64,000 bases of DNA from Capnocytophaga sp. oral taxon 338 str. F0234 (lineage in GTDB: Bacteria; Bacteroidota; Bacteroidia; Flavobacteriales; Flavobacteriaceae), in assembly GCF_000192225.1 (NCBI RefSeq), contig NZ_GL872413.1:2074567-2138566 (forward strand), written 5' to 3'. Under the pieces are notes generated by a model. It was not told the origin of the DNA, did not search any database, and worked only from the letters and a program-made list of their open reading frames with translations. The position numbers and the translations under genes were made by a program. Numbering within the stretch: the first letter of the stretch is position 1; each line of letters starts with the position of its first letter. This document shows, piece after piece, positions 16,782-26,000 of the stretch.

Positions 16782-16814
16782 AGAGTGAAAAATGAATAGT
16801 GAAAAGTAAAAAAA
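16774..16814 (+). repeat. GTGAAGA/GTGAAAA-type intergenic repeat
   Basis: Several imperfect copies of a GTGAAAA-like heptamer run from the end of the carbonic anhydrase gene to the uvrA start codon. A related stretch follows ruvB at 23707-23738, including the shared string AGTGAAAAGTAAAAAAA. This suggests a dispersed intergenic element. Because it ends at the uvrA ATG it also forms the A-rich translation start region. Confidence 0.6.
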
Positions 16815-19562
16815 ATGAAAGAAGAACAAATCCTTATCAAAGGAGCTAAATTACATAATCTTAAAAATATCAGTGTAGCTATTCCCAAGGGGAAATTAGT
16901 GGTGGTAACGGGGCTTTCAGGCTCTGGAAAATCTACATTGGCCTTCGATACCCTCTATGCGGAGGGACAACGCCGCTATGTGGAAAGCCTAAGTTCCTAT
17001 GCCCGCCAGTTCTTGGGTAGGCTGGACAAGCCTAAGGTGGATTTCATTGAGAACATCTCCCCTGCTATTGCTATTGAACAGAAAGTCAATACCAGCAATC
17101 CTCGCTCCACTGTGGGTACCTCCACTGAAGTGTATGACTACCTAAAGCTACTCTTTGCACGAGTGGGACATACCTTTTCCCCTATATCGGGTAGAGAGGT
17201 TAAGAAAGATACCGTCTCCGATGTGGTGGATTTTATACTTTCTTTTCCCGATGAGCACAAGCTATTGCTCCTCTCCCCTATTACCCTTAGTGCTGGGCGT
17301 ACCTACGAGCAAACCCTTCGCCTATTAGAAGAGCAGGGATATGCCCGTATTAAGTACCAAGGGGAAGTCGTACGCCTTAGTGATTTGGATTTCAAGAAGG
17401 TCAAAAGCGACTTTCAATTAGTCATAGAGCGTATTGTAGTAGATCATGAAGAAGAAACAGCTCAGCGCTTAGCCGACTCGGTAGGGACAGCTTTTTTTGA
17501 GGGAAAAGGAATCTGTAGCGTGGAGGACTTAACCACTGGTAAGGAACATCACTTTTCCAACCAGTTTGAAGCCGATGGAATTACCTTTTTGGAACCCAAT
17601 GTACAACTCTTTAGCTTTAACAACCCTTATGGGGCTTGTCCTGTGTGTGAGGGTTATGGCGACACTATAGGTTTAGACGAGACGCTCATTGTCCCCAATA
17701 CCTCCCTTTCGGTGTATGACAATGCGATTTACCCTTGGCGTGGGGAAACCATGTCGTGGTTCAAAGACCAGTTGGTCAATAATGCCTATAAGTTTGATTT
17801 TCCTATTCATCGTCCTTGGTATGAGTTGACTGAGGCAGAAAAACAACTTGTATGGGACGGTAATGAGTATTTTACAGGGCTCACCGCCTTCTTCAAGGAA
17901 TTGGAGGAAAAGAACTATAAGATACAGAATAGGGTGATGCTTGCCCGCTACCGTGGTAAGACTACCTGCTATGCCTGTGGAGGCAAGCGACTCCGCCCCG
18001 AAGCCAATTATGTGCATATAGGAGGCAAGTCTATTTCGGACTTGGTTTCTATGCCGATCTCCGACTTGATAGTTTTCTTTGACAATCTCACCCTCAGCCC
18101 CTACGAACAGAAGGTTTCCGAACGCCTCTTAAGGGAGATACACAATCGCCTACACTACCTCTTGGATGTGGGGCTGGGTTACTTAACCCTCAACCGCAAA
18201 TCCAACAGCCTGTCAGGGGGAGAGAGCCAGCGCATTAACTTGGCCACCTCCTTGGGTAGCAGCTTGGTTGGTTCTATGTACATCTTGGACGAACCCAGTA
18301 TTGGGCTACACCCCAAGGACACCGAGCGCCTTATTCATGTGCTCAAATCTCTTAGAGATTTGGGCAATACCGTTATCGTCGTGGAACACGATGAAGATAT
18401 TATGAAAGCTGCCGACTATATCATAGATATAGGTCCTGAAGCGGGAACCCTTGGTGGTGAGGTGGTCGCTACTGGTACCTATAAGGAAATCCTCCAAGCA
18501 CCAACCCTTACTGGGGAGTACCTCAGCGGTAGGCGCACTATAGAAATGCCTAAGAAAGCACGTACCTCCAAGCACTTTATCGAAATCAAAGGCGCCCGTG
18601 CCAATAACCTAAAGAATATAGATGTTACCTTCCCCTTGGATATGCTCACCGTAGTAACCGGTGTATCTGGTAGCGGGAAGAGTACCTTAGTGAAGCATAT
18701 CCTCTACCCTGCCCTTTTGCGCAAGCTCGACCAACCTACGGACAAGATAGGCGAGTACAGCAGTATGGACGGAAAGTTCTCCCATATCAAGTGGGTTGAG
18801 TTTGTCGACCAAAACCCCATAGGAAAGTCTACTCGCTCCAATCCTGTAACTTATATCAAGGCTTACGATGATATTCGTCAGCTCTTTGCCTCCCAAAAGC
18901 TCGCCAAGATGCGGGGCTATACTGCCAAACACTTCTCTTTCAATACTGAAGGAGGTCGTTGTGAGACCTGTAAGGGTGAAGGAGAGGTTACCATAGAGAT
19001 GCAATTCATGGCTGATGTACACCTAACTTGCGAGGCCTGCGATGGCAAGCGCTTTAAGCCTGAGATTCTGGAGGTTACCTTCCAAGGGAAAAACATATAC
19101 GACCTCTTGGAAACCACCATTGACGATGCCATAGCCTTCTTTACTCAGCACAAGCAGGAGAAAATCGCCCAAAAGCTACTTCCCTTGCAGGAAGTAGGCT
19201 TAGGCTACGTAACCTTAGGTCAGCCCTCCTCTACCCTTTCGGGGGGGGAAGCCCAGCGTATCAAGTTGGCTTCCTTCTTAGTGAAATCCTATCAGGAGAC
19301 CCCTACCCTATTCATCTTTGACGAACCTACCACAGGGCTTCACTTCCACGATATAGGCAAACTGCTACGCTCCTTCAATGCTTTGATTGAGCGCGGACAT
19401 TCCATCATCGTCATTGAACACAATGTAGAGGTCATTCGCCGAGCTGACTATATCATAGACTTAGGTCCAGAAGGAGGAGCCTTAGGAGGCAACCTTGTCG
19501 CGGCAGGTACCCCAGAGGAGATTAAAAAGAATAAAAACAGCTATACAGGACAATATCTATGA
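16815..19562 (+). CDS. uvrA: Excinuclease ABC subunit A
   Basis: This is the damage-recognition ATPase of nucleotide excision repair, 915 residues. Both ABC modules are intact: Walker [10 protein letters not shown] (33-41) and GVSGSGKST (616-624), with signatures [11 protein letters not shown] and [11 protein letters not shown]. The UvrB-binding/signature region is present. The zinc modules CYACGGKRL and CETCKGEGE...CEACDGKRF are complete. However, the module just before [17 protein letters not shown], which in E. coli has an upstream CPxCGYS pair, shows FEADGITF instead, so one Cys pair is missing. I suspect this is common in the lineage. The gene overlaps the next one by four bases (ATGA). 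Confidence 0.96.
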   Translation: MKEEQILIKGAKLHNLKNISVAIPKGKLVVVTGLSGSGKSTLAFDTLYAEGQRRYVESLSSYARQFLGRLDKPKVDFIENISPAIAIEQKVNTSNPRSTVGTSTEVYDYLKLLFARVGHTFSPISGREVKKDTVSDVVDFILSFPDEHKLLLLSPITLSAGRTYEQTLRLLEEQGYARIKYQGEVVRLSDLDFKKVKSDFQLVIERIVVDHEEETAQRLADSVGTAFFEGKGICSVEDLTTGKEHHFSNQFEADGITFLEPNVQLFSFNNPYGACPVCEGYGDTIGLDETLIVPNTSLSVYDNAIYPWRGETMSWFKDQLVNNAYKFDFPIHRPWYELTEAEKQLVWDGNEYFTGLTAFFKELEEKNYKIQNRVMLARYRGKTTCYACGGKRLRPEANYVHIGGKSISDLVSMPISDLIVFFDNLTLSPYEQKVSERLLREIHNRLHYLLDVGLGYLTLNRKSNSLSGGESQRINLATSLGSSLVGSMYILDEPSIGLHPKDTERLIHVLKSLRDLGNTVIVVEHDEDIMKAADYIIDIGPEAGTLGGEVVATGTYKEILQAPTLTGEYLSGRRTIEMPKKARTSKHFIEIKGARANNLKNIDVTFPLDMLTVVTGVSGSGKSTLVKHILYPALLRKLDQPTDKIGEYSSMDGKFSHIKWVEFVDQNPIGKSTRSNPVTYIKAYDDIRQLFASQKLAKMRGYTAKHFSFNTEGGRCETCKGEGEVTIEMQFMADVHLTCEACDGKRFKPEILEVTFQGKNIYDLLETTIDDAIAFFTQHKQEKIAQKLLPLQEVGLGYVTLGQPSSTLSGGEAQRIKLASFLVKSYQETPTLFIFDEPTTGLHFHDIGKLLRSFNALIERGHSIIVIEHNVEVIRRADYIIDLGPEGGALGGNLVAAGTPEEIKKNKNSYTGQYL

Positions 19563-20122
19563 ATAAGCAAGCCCTCCGAACCCTCTATAAGCAAAAGCGG
19601 GCAGCCATTACCCCAACGCAGCAAGCCCTACTAAGCCAGCAGATAGCTCTGCAAACGCTACAGCTTCCCATTTGGGATAAGCAGGTTTTCCACTGCTTTC
19701 TTTCTATCCTCTCCTTTGGCGAGGTAGATACCAGCTACCTTATCCGCCTTATCTTGGAGCGAGGCAAGCAATTGGTCGTCTCCCGTACCGTTATGGAGAC
19801 CGTACGTATGGAGCACTTCCTTTATGACCCTTCCCTAATACAAACCAACAACAAATGGCATATCCCTGAACCACAAGGGGGCACCCTTGTGAAAAGTGAA
19901 GAGATCGAAGTGGTCTTTATTCCCCTCTTAGCCTATGATATCAAGGGCAACCGTGTAGGCTATGGCAAGGGTTTTTATGACCATTTTTTAGCCGAATGCC
20001 TGACAACTACCCTCAAAGTGGGGCTTTCCTTCTTCCTGCCTGAAACCGCTATAGAGGGTATCAGGAAAGAAGATATTCCTTTAGACTACGTACTAACTCC
20101 TGAGAGAGTTTTTAAGTTTTGA
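19559..20122 (+). CDS. 5-formyltetrahydrofolate cyclo-ligase
   Basis: This enzyme (MTHFS, YgfA type) uses ATP to convert 5-formyl-THF to 5,10-methenyl-THF in cytosolic one-carbon metabolism. The 187-residue protein has the N-terminal basic helix [17 protein letters not shown] and the C-terminal signature GNRVGYGKGFYDHFL, which carries the nucleotide- and folate-binding residues. The start overlaps the uvrA stop as ATGA, implying translational coupling although the two functions are unrelated. Confidence 0.93.
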   Translation: MNKQALRTLYKQKRAAITPTQQALLSQQIALQTLQLPIWDKQVFHCFLSILSFGEVDTSYLIRLILERGKQLVVSRTVMETVRMEHFLYDPSLIQTNNKWHIPEPQGGTLVKSEEIEVVFIPLLAYDIKGNRVGYGKGFYDHFLAECLTTTLKVGLSFFLPETAIEGIRKEDIPLDYVLTPERVFKF

Positions 20123-20353
20123 GGTAGAAATTATAGAGGTAAAAGTAACAATATGGTAATCTTCTAGTATATAGAAAATTGTATAAATCAAATCAACCAT
20201 CATGAAACAATGGAAATTAAAGAGTTATTCTCTATCAGTACAAAGGAGAAATTATCTGATAAGATATTACAAGTGATAATCTTTTGTTAAAGTATCACTA
20301 GAGATAAAAAAATGTACTACTTTTACGGCTGTTAATCATAAATATATACAAAT
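20123..20353. other. Intergenic region with a possible gene remnant
   Basis: This gap contains a 26-codon open frame at 20210-20290 beginning MEIKELFSISTKEKLSDKIL. It looks like the start of a normal soluble protein but stops at once. It may be the decayed 5' end of a lost gene or chance. A weak promoter-like TACTTTTA lies near 20315, upstream of the DUF2853 gene. Confidence 0.3.
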
Positions 20354-20701
20354 ATGAGTACACAAGCTGAATTAATTGAGCTTTACACTGCTGACTTAAA
20401 AGAAAAATGTGGTGTAGCAGAACCTGATATGGAACTACTAACAAAAGTAACTAAGGGATTAGGTCCTTCTATTTACAATAATGATGCTTCCAAAGTTTCA
20501 GGCTCTGACCAAGGAGAATTGGACTTGGTAAAGAACAATTTCCTAATCAAAAAGTTAGGATTAAAAGACAGTCCTGAACTGGATACCGCCATTAATAGTG
20601 TACTAGAAAAATACGGTAAGTCCAACAAGAACAAGTATCGTGCAGTAGTTTATTACTTATTGACCAAACATTTCAAGAAAGAAAGTGTATACAATAAATA
20701 A
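20354..20701 (+). CDS. DUF2853-family protein
   Basis: A 115-residue soluble protein of the DUF2853 family, whose members are small helical proteins of unknown function. Visible features are the opening ELIELYTADLKEKCG, the central NNDASKVSGSDQGELDLVKNNFL and the basic tail YLLTKHFKKESVYNK. It stands alone: an intergenic region precedes it and a hairpin terminator follows 21 bases after the stop. Confidence 0.85.
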   Translation: MSTQAELIELYTADLKEKCGVAEPDMELLTKVTKGLGPSIYNNDASKVSGSDQGELDLVKNNFLIKKLGLKDSPELDTAINSVLEKYGKSNKNKYRAVVYYLLTKHFKKESVYNK

Positions 20702-20722
20702 TGCACTACAACAAACTTTCAG

Positions 20723-20752
20723 AGGCTGCCATTATGTGAGGTAGCCTTTTTT
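20723..20752 (+). terminator. Terminator after the DUF2853 gene
   Basis: AGGCTGCC and GGTAGCCT pair with one wobble around a 9-base loop and are followed by TTTTTT. The stem resembles the terminator at 59216-59248. Confidence 0.8.
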
Positions 20753-20767
20753 CATTAAATATAAAAA

Positions 20768-21913
20768 ATGAAGAAAAAAATAGCCCTATATCTGTTCATT
20801 GTCTTTGCAGTAGCCTGCGAGCACAATCAAAAAGAAAATACATCTCAAAGACAAGAATCAAAAAGTGTGTATATCAAAAAATACACCTATCCTGAACTCT
20901 CAGAGAAAGCTGCAGAGAATATTCGTGATTGGTATGAATTGAAAACCATTTACCAAATTCTGTTGAGCATTTCTCCTGAACGTCAAGCAGTCTCTATATT
21001 ACAAAATATTAATCCTGATTCCCTCTATGTATATAAAAGGCTCTACCCTAACACCAGGGAGAATATACAGATTAACGGAAGCATACAACAGGATTGGCGT
21101 GCATCAGAGAGCCCTTCTGATACTATTTATAAGTTTGTCAAGCGCAAAGCTGATGAAAATGCTTCTTTTGCTTGGCAAGAAATGTTGCTCAAAGATATTC
21201 CTTATACTTTTTCTATACGGGTTACCCCTTCCTCTGGTATCAAGACAATAAAAATGGAAATCATTCGCCAGAAAGACAAGAAAGCTATTCGAGAGCAGTT
21301 CCTCCATTTGGATAGTCTTTCTCTCAATACATTAGAGCCTTACACCAAACTTACATCTCTTGCTGAAGGTTGGCTTAAAGTGGATATGCAAGTAGAAACT
21401 CCTTTGTATGGAGAATATACTTTTACTATTATATATGACGAAAAAGAAGTAGCTGAGGACTACATTTCTTTTTACCGAACAGAGCTTCTTTTGCCTGAAA
21501 AATACCAAGAAGAAATAGAAAAATCAGCTGAAAAACTCTTAAGTAAAGAGAAAAACATCAAAAGTTCCTATAACAGTATCTATTTTTGGCTTTTTCAGTT
21601 AGAAGATGAAATCCGACAGCTATGGGCGAAAGGAAATTTTCCTGAAAAACTTAATCGTGATGAGATAAAATCCCGTCTCAAACTCTTTGAAACTTATGTA
21701 AGAAGCCTCTCAAGTGAAGTAAAGGAAAATCCTAACCTAAACAAGGAAGAAGTACAACAAGGAATCTTAAACATTCGTAATGCATTTTCTTCGGTAATTC
21801 GTTATATCAATTTTCTTAATGAAGAGAGTCTTGATGATAAGCTTGGAACACTCCTAAACAGTAGTGATACCCTCACTATCAATCCTCACAAAACACCTCC
21901 TTCGAAAGAATGA
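20768..21913 (+). CDS. Unrecognised lipoprotein
   Basis: An exported protein of 381 residues with a lipoprotein signal (MKKKIALYLFIVFAVACEH, lipid-bearing Cys17). The mature part has a helical beginning, a central beta-rich domain (about residues 90-235, with YTFSIRVTPSSGIKTIKMEI) and a charged helical, coiled-coil-prone end (about 240-345). I recognise no family. Its stop overlaps the recO start (ATGA), so it is co-translated with recO despite a different compartment. Probably a lineage-specific envelope protein. Confidence 0.75.
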   Translation: MKKKIALYLFIVFAVACEHNQKENTSQRQESKSVYIKKYTYPELSEKAAENIRDWYELKTIYQILLSISPERQAVSILQNINPDSLYVYKRLYPNTRENIQINGSIQQDWRASESPSDTIYKFVKRKADENASFAWQEMLLKDIPYTFSIRVTPSSGIKTIKMEIIRQKDKKAIREQFLHLDSLSLNTLEPYTKLTSLAEGWLKVDMQVETPLYGEYTFTIIYDEKEVAEDYISFYRTELLLPEKYQEEIEKSAEKLLSKEKNIKSSYNSIYFWLFQLEDEIRQLWAKGNFPEKLNRDEIKSRLKLFETYVRSLSSEVKENPNLNKEEVQQGILNIRNAFSSVIRYINFLNEESLDDKLGTLLNSSDTLTINPHKTPPSKE

Positions 21914-22620
21914 TACATACCAAAGCCATTGTCCTCTCTCATTTAAAGTTCCAGGAGACCAGCCTTATTGTACGCTGTTATACACTGGAAGGAGTACGCT
22001 CATACCTACTCAAGGGAGTATTAGTACCTAAAAAAAAAGCTATTACCCCTGCATATTTTGAGCCTCTAAGCCAGTTGGAACTTATCACTACAGAGCGTAA
22101 TGATGGGACTTTAGAATATATCAAGGAAGTAAAGATAAACTATCCTTATAAGAAGCTACATCAGAGTGTCATACGCAGCTCTGTACTATTCTTTTTAGCA
22201 GAAATAGGGAGCAGTGTACTGAAGGAAGAACATCCCAACCTCCCTCTTTTTTCCTTCTGGGAAGAAAGTTTACAGTGGTATGATCAAGCTGAAAGTTTTA
22301 CCAATTTTCATCTAAAATTTCTTGTAGACCTCACTCTTTACTTAGGAGTATTACCCAATACTTCTGCTATGGAATTGCCTTATTTTGACCTGGAAGCAGG
22401 GGTATTTGTTTCTGTGCACAATGGGCATTTTCTTATGAATGAGAAGGAAAGCCTCCTCTTAAAATTCTTCCTCACCCACTCCATGGAGGAGATTAGCCAA
22501 CTGAAAATGAGCCGAGAGGAGCGTAATGACCTCTTAGAACAACTGCTGAACTACTATCGCTGGCACCTACCCGCCTTTAAGATTCCCCACTCATGGGAAG
22601 TCCTTAAAAGCGTGCTATAG
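21910..22620 (+). CDS. recO: DNA repair protein RecO
   Basis: RecO anneals complementary DNA and loads RecA with RecR in the RecFOR recombinational repair pathway. The 236-residue protein starts with the family OB-fold (TKAIVLSHLKFQETSLIVRCYT, YLLKGVLVPKK) followed by the helical domain. I do not see a CxxC zinc motif in the C-terminal part, so it appears to be a zinc-less RecO. The start overlaps the upstream lipoprotein stop as ATGA. The next gene is ruvB, with its own promoter. Confidence 0.9.
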   Translation: MIHTKAIVLSHLKFQETSLIVRCYTLEGVRSYLLKGVLVPKKKAITPAYFEPLSQLELITTERNDGTLEYIKEVKINYPYKKLHQSVIRSSVLFFLAEIGSSVLKEEHPNLPLFSFWEESLQWYDQAESFTNFHLKFLVDLTLYLGVLPNTSAMELPYFDLEAGVFVSVHNGHFLMNEKESLLLKFFLTHSMEEISQLKMSREERNDLLEQLLNYYRWHLPAFKIPHSWEVLKSVL

Positions 22621-22622
22621 AC

Positions 22623-22653
22623 TTGCTTTCTAAGGAAATTTATTGTACTTTTG
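22623..22653 (+). promoter_or_regulatory. Full Bacteroidota promoter for ruvB
   Basis: TTG (22623-22625), 20 bases, then TACTTTTG (22646-22653) match the phylum's -33/-7 pattern. The ruvB ATG is 30 bases downstream of the -7 box. Confidence 0.75.
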
Positions 22654-22682
22654 TGGCGTGGTTAATTTGACCCAATGATTCT

Positions 22683-23708
22683 ATGAACGCAAACCTGAAT
22701 CCTGAGAAAAATAACCTTTCTCCTCAAGAGTTGGATATAGAGCGTGCACTACGTCCACTTTCCTTTAACGACTTTACGGGGCAGGAAGCTATTTTGGAAA
22801 ATCTTAAAATATTCGTCAAGGCGGCGAATCTTCGTGGAGAAGCTCTTGACCATACTCTTTTTCATGGACCTCCTGGACTGGGGAAGACTACCCTTGCCAA
22901 CATTTTAGCCAATGAACTGGGAGTAGGCATCAAAATTACCTCAGGCCCTGTCTTAGACAAACCTGGTGACTTAGCAGGGCTTCTAACCAACTTAGAGCCG
23001 CGTGATGTACTTTTTATTGACGAGATTCACCGCCTTAGCCCCATCGTAGAGGAATACCTCTATTCGGCTATGGAGGATTATAAGATAGACATCATGATAG
23101 AGTCCGGCCCCAATGCCCGTACCGTACAGATTAACCTCAATCCTTTTACTCTCATTGGCGCCACTACCCGTTCGGGTTTGCTTACCGCTCCTATGCGTGC
23201 ACGTTTTGGCATTCAGAGCAGATTACAATACTACACTACCGAACTCTTGGCTGATATTATCCAACGTAGTGCTCACATCCTTGGTGTACCTATCTCTATG
23301 GAGGCTGCTATAGAACTGGCGGGACGTAGTCGAGGTACTCCACGTATCGCCAATGCACTGCTAAGGCGTGTACGTGACTTTGCCCAGATCAAGGGTAATG
23401 GCAAGATAGATATAGAAATTACTCGCTTTGCGCTGAAAGCCCTCAATGTAGATGCCCATGGTTTAGACGAGATGGACAACAAGATCCTCCTTACTATCAT
23501 TGACAAGTTCAAAGGCGGTCCTGTGGGAATCACCACCCTTGCCACTGCTGTTTCTGAGAATGCCGAAACCCTTGAAGAAGTCTATGAACCTTTTTTGATC
23601 CAACAAGGGTTTATCATCCGCACCCCTCGCGGACGTGAGGTTACCGACCTTGCTTATAAGCACTTAGGAAAAGTACGCTTCCATGATGGGCAACCGACAT
23701 TGTTTTAA
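22683..23708 (+). CDS. ruvB: Holliday junction helicase RuvB
   Basis: This is the hexameric AAA+ motor that drives branch migration with RuvA at Holliday junctions. The 341-residue protein has Walker [10 protein letters not shown], Walker [11 protein letters not shown], the sensor segment [10 protein letters not shown], arginine-finger region APMRARFGI and the C-terminal winged helix ending [15 protein letters not shown]. Length is normal. It is followed by a repeat and the fragment of an unrelated ATPase gene. Confidence 0.97.
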   Translation: MNANLNPEKNNLSPQELDIERALRPLSFNDFTGQEAILENLKIFVKAANLRGEALDHTLFHGPPGLGKTTLANILANELGVGIKITSGPVLDKPGDLAGLLTNLEPRDVLFIDEIHRLSPIVEEYLYSAMEDYKIDIMIESGPNARTVQINLNPFTLIGATTRSGLLTAPMRARFGIQSRLQYYTTELLADIIQRSAHILGVPISMEAAIELAGRSRGTPRIANALLRRVRDFAQIKGNGKIDIEITRFALKALNVDAHGLDEMDNKILLTIIDKFKGGPVGITTLATAVSENAETLEEVYEPFLIQQGFIIRTPRGREVTDLAYKHLGKVRFHDGQPTLF

Positions 23709-23738
23709 GTGAATAATGAAAAGTGAAAAGTAAAAAAA
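23707..23738 (+). repeat. GTGAAAA-type repeat after ruvB
   Basis: A stretch with AATAATGAAAAGTGAAAAGT followed by an A-run, similar to the repeat before uvrA at 16774-16814. It borders the ATPase fragment. Sequence on its far side (about 23905-23932, ATTCATCATTGTTCATTAAT) looks like a degenerate inverted relative. Confidence 0.5.
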
Positions 23739-23739
23739 T

Positions 23740-23877
23740 ATGCAATCCAATATAAAAGTAGTTACTGAGAATTTCCGCACCATTGGTCATGCTGCTATTC
23801 AAATTAGCGGGATCACAGTGGTTGCAGGGGAAAATAGCTCGGGGAAAAGTACTTTTAGAAAAGGATATTTACCATAA
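23740..23877 (+). pseudogene. N-terminal remnant of an AAA/SMC-like ATPase
   Basis: A 45-codon frame encodes a typical ATPase start: a beta-strand region (TENFRTIGHAAIQISGITVV) leading to an intact Walker A loop GENSSGKST, then it runs straight into FRKGYLP and a stop. Real members (AAA_15/AAA_23-type, OLD- or RecF-like) continue for hundreds of residues, so this is a truncated 5' remnant. It lies between ruvB and lysS, flanked by A/G-rich repeats. The missing remainder is not in the window. Whether the short peptide is made is unknown. Confidence 0.75.
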
Positions 23878-23938
23878 TAAGAATACTATTAATAAATAAT
23901 AAATACTCATTCATCATTGTTCATTAATCATTATTTTG

Positions 23939-23946
23939 TACTTTTG
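23939..23946 (+). promoter_or_regulatory. -7 box for lysS
   Basis: TACTTTTG matches the consensus and ends 19 bases before the ATG at 23966. It overlaps the TTG that would start a ten-residue longer frame, supporting the ATG. Confidence 0.6.
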
Positions 23947-23965
23947 CCCTCATAAATTTAATAAA

Positions 23966-25648
23966 ATGACCGAACAAGAAATTATCCGTCGAGAGAAGCT
24001 CACCAAGCTCAGAGAATTAGGCATCAATCCCTATCCTGCGGAGTTATTCCCTGTGGACTTCCTCGCTAAAGACATAGAAACACAATATCAGGAAGGAAAA
24101 GAAGTTACCGTCGCCGGTCGTATTATGTCCTTTCGTATACAAGGAAAGGCATCTTTTGCTACTTTACAAGATAGTTCTGGACGCGTACAGCTCTATTTCA
24201 AACGGGACGAATTATGTCCAGGAGAAGACAAAACTCTTTACAACGAGGTGTTCAAAAAGCTTCTCGACTTAGGCGATTTTATCGGAGTGAAAGGTACCCT
24301 CTTTACCACTCAAATGGGGGAAAAATCCATAGACGTAAAGCATTTCAAGGTATTATGCAAAACTTTACGTCCCCTACCGCTCCCCAAAGTAGATGCCCAA
24401 GGAAAGGTACACGATGAGTTCAATGATGTAGAACAACGTTACCGTATGCGCTACGTGGATTTGGTCGTGAATCCACAGGTAAAAGAGGTGTTCCTCAAGC
24501 GTAACCGCCTATTCAATGCGATGCGTGAGTATTTCAACAATCATGGGTATATAGAAGTAGAAACCCCTATCCTTCAGGCGATTCCTGGGGGCGCTTCCGC
24601 TCGTCCATTTATTACTCATCACAACGCTTTGGATATTCCGCTCTATATGCGTATTGCCAACGAACTCTACCTTAAGCGCCTAATTGTAGGCGGTTTTGAT
24701 GGGGTATATGAGTTTGCCAAAAACTTCCGCAACGAGGGAATGGACAGAACCCACAATCCTGAATTTACAGGAATGGAAATATATGTGGCTTACAAGGACT
24801 ACAACTGGATGATGGAATTCACCGAAAACCTCTTGGAGTACTGTGCTAAGGCGGTGAATGGCACTACCAAAGCAACCTTTGGCAAGCACGAAGTGGATTT
24901 CAAAGCACCTTATCCGCGTGTTACGATGACCGAAGCCATCAAACGCTTTACAGGCTTTGACATTACAGGAAAGAGCGAAAACGAACTTAGAGCCTTTGCC
25001 CAATCCATTGGTATAGAAGTAGATGACACCATGGGCAAGGGTAAGCTCATTGATGAGATATTCGGAGAAAAGTGCGAAGGCAACTTTATCCAGCCTACTT
25101 TTATCACCGACTACCCTAAAGAGATGTCGCCACTTACCAAGGAACACCGCAACGACAAGAACCTTACTGAACGCTTTGAACTGATGGTATGTGGTAAGGA
25201 AATCGCCAATGCCTATTCCGAGCTAAACGACCCTATCGATCAGCGCGAACGCTTTGAAGCACAAATGATACTCTCCGAACGTGGTGATGACGAAGCAATG
25301 TTCATAGACCAAGACTTCCTCCGCGCCTTAGAGTATGGTATGCCGCCTACTTCTGGATTGGGTATCGGTATGGATAGGCTTATTATGTTTCTAACCAACA
25401 ATGAGACTATACAAGAAGTACTTTTCTTCCCACAAATGCGCCCCGAACGCAAGGAAGTAGAACTCTCCGATGATGAAAAACAGATCTTCGAAATCCTTAA
25501 AAAGGAAGGAAAATCTCTCTTGGAGAATCTGAAAACTCAAACGGGTTTTTCTAATAAAAAATGGGATAAGGCAATCAAAGGACTTACTGCTAAGAAAGTA
25601 GCAGCTGTCAGCAAAGAAGATGATATCCTCTGGGTTACACCGCTCTAA
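23966..25648 (+). CDS. lysS: Lysyl-tRNA synthetase (class II)
   Basis: Charges tRNA-Lys in the cytosol. The 560-residue protein from MTEQEIIRREKLTKL has the N-terminal OB-fold anticodon domain (VAGRIMSFRIQGKASFATLQD) and class II motif 2 (FRNEGMDRTHNPEFTGME). Motif 3 is GLGIGMDRLIMFLTN. After the usual end (FFPQMRPE) there is an extra domain of about 65 residues (ELSDDEKQIFEILKKEG to the end) resembling a winged helix. I believe this extension is typical of Bacteroidota LysS. No fused editing domain is present. Confidence 0.97.
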   Translation: MTEQEIIRREKLTKLRELGINPYPAELFPVDFLAKDIETQYQEGKEVTVAGRIMSFRIQGKASFATLQDSSGRVQLYFKRDELCPGEDKTLYNEVFKKLLDLGDFIGVKGTLFTTQMGEKSIDVKHFKVLCKTLRPLPLPKVDAQGKVHDEFNDVEQRYRMRYVDLVVNPQVKEVFLKRNRLFNAMREYFNNHGYIEVETPILQAIPGGASARPFITHHNALDIPLYMRIANELYLKRLIVGGFDGVYEFAKNFRNEGMDRTHNPEFTGMEIYVAYKDYNWMMEFTENLLEYCAKAVNGTTKATFGKHEVDFKAPYPRVTMTEAIKRFTGFDITGKSENELRAFAQSIGIEVDDTMGKGKLIDEIFGEKCEGNFIQPTFITDYPKEMSPLTKEHRNDKNLTERFELMVCGKEIANAYSELNDPIDQRERFEAQMILSERGDDEAMFIDQDFLRALEYGMPPTSGLGIGMDRLIMFLTNNETIQEVLFFPQMRPERKEVELSDDEKQIFEILKKEGKSLLENLKTQTGFSNKKWDKAIKGLTAKKVAAVSKEDDILWVTPL

Positions 25649-25781
25649 GAGAAAAACGAAAAATGGATAGTAAAATGACAACTAAGTTCACTCTTTTTGA
25701 TTCATTTTTCAGAGAGCCCCACTACCCTTAAATTGGGCATTATAAACCTTCGATAACAATACAAATTTTTTAACACATAAC

Positions 25782-25810
25782 AAAGCTCCAAGTTTTAAGT
25801 TTGGGGCTTT
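25782..25810 (+). terminator. Hairpin after lysS
   Basis: AAAGCTCCAA and TTTGGGGCTTT pair (one wobble) around a short loop. It lies 134 bases after lysS in the otherwise featureless 25649-25925 gap, and the following T content is weak. Confidence 0.55.
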
Positions 25811-25925
25811 ATATATTACAATAGTTGTAAATTAGCCATCATACATTTATATTCCAAATAATAAAGATATAATGACCAGGAATAAGATTACTCTTAGAAA
25901 AATAAATTTTTAACAATACCATGTA

Positions 25926-25956
25926 TTGCATAATACTCTATTTTGTTATACTTTTG
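25926..25956 (+). promoter_or_regulatory. Full promoter for the TonB receptor
   Basis: TTG (25926-25928), 20 bases, TACTTTTG (25949-25956), then 44 bases to the ATG at 26001. Spacing matches the Bacteroidota -33/-7 consensus. Confidence 0.75.
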
Positions 25957-26000
25957 TGATAAAGAATTAACAACCATCTTCATTAACCAAAAATATAAAG

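Noticed and set aside
20210-20290. A 26-codon frame before the DUF2853 gene as a real gene
   Set aside because: Too short and without a promoter or partner. It is kept only as a possible remnant within the intergenic note.
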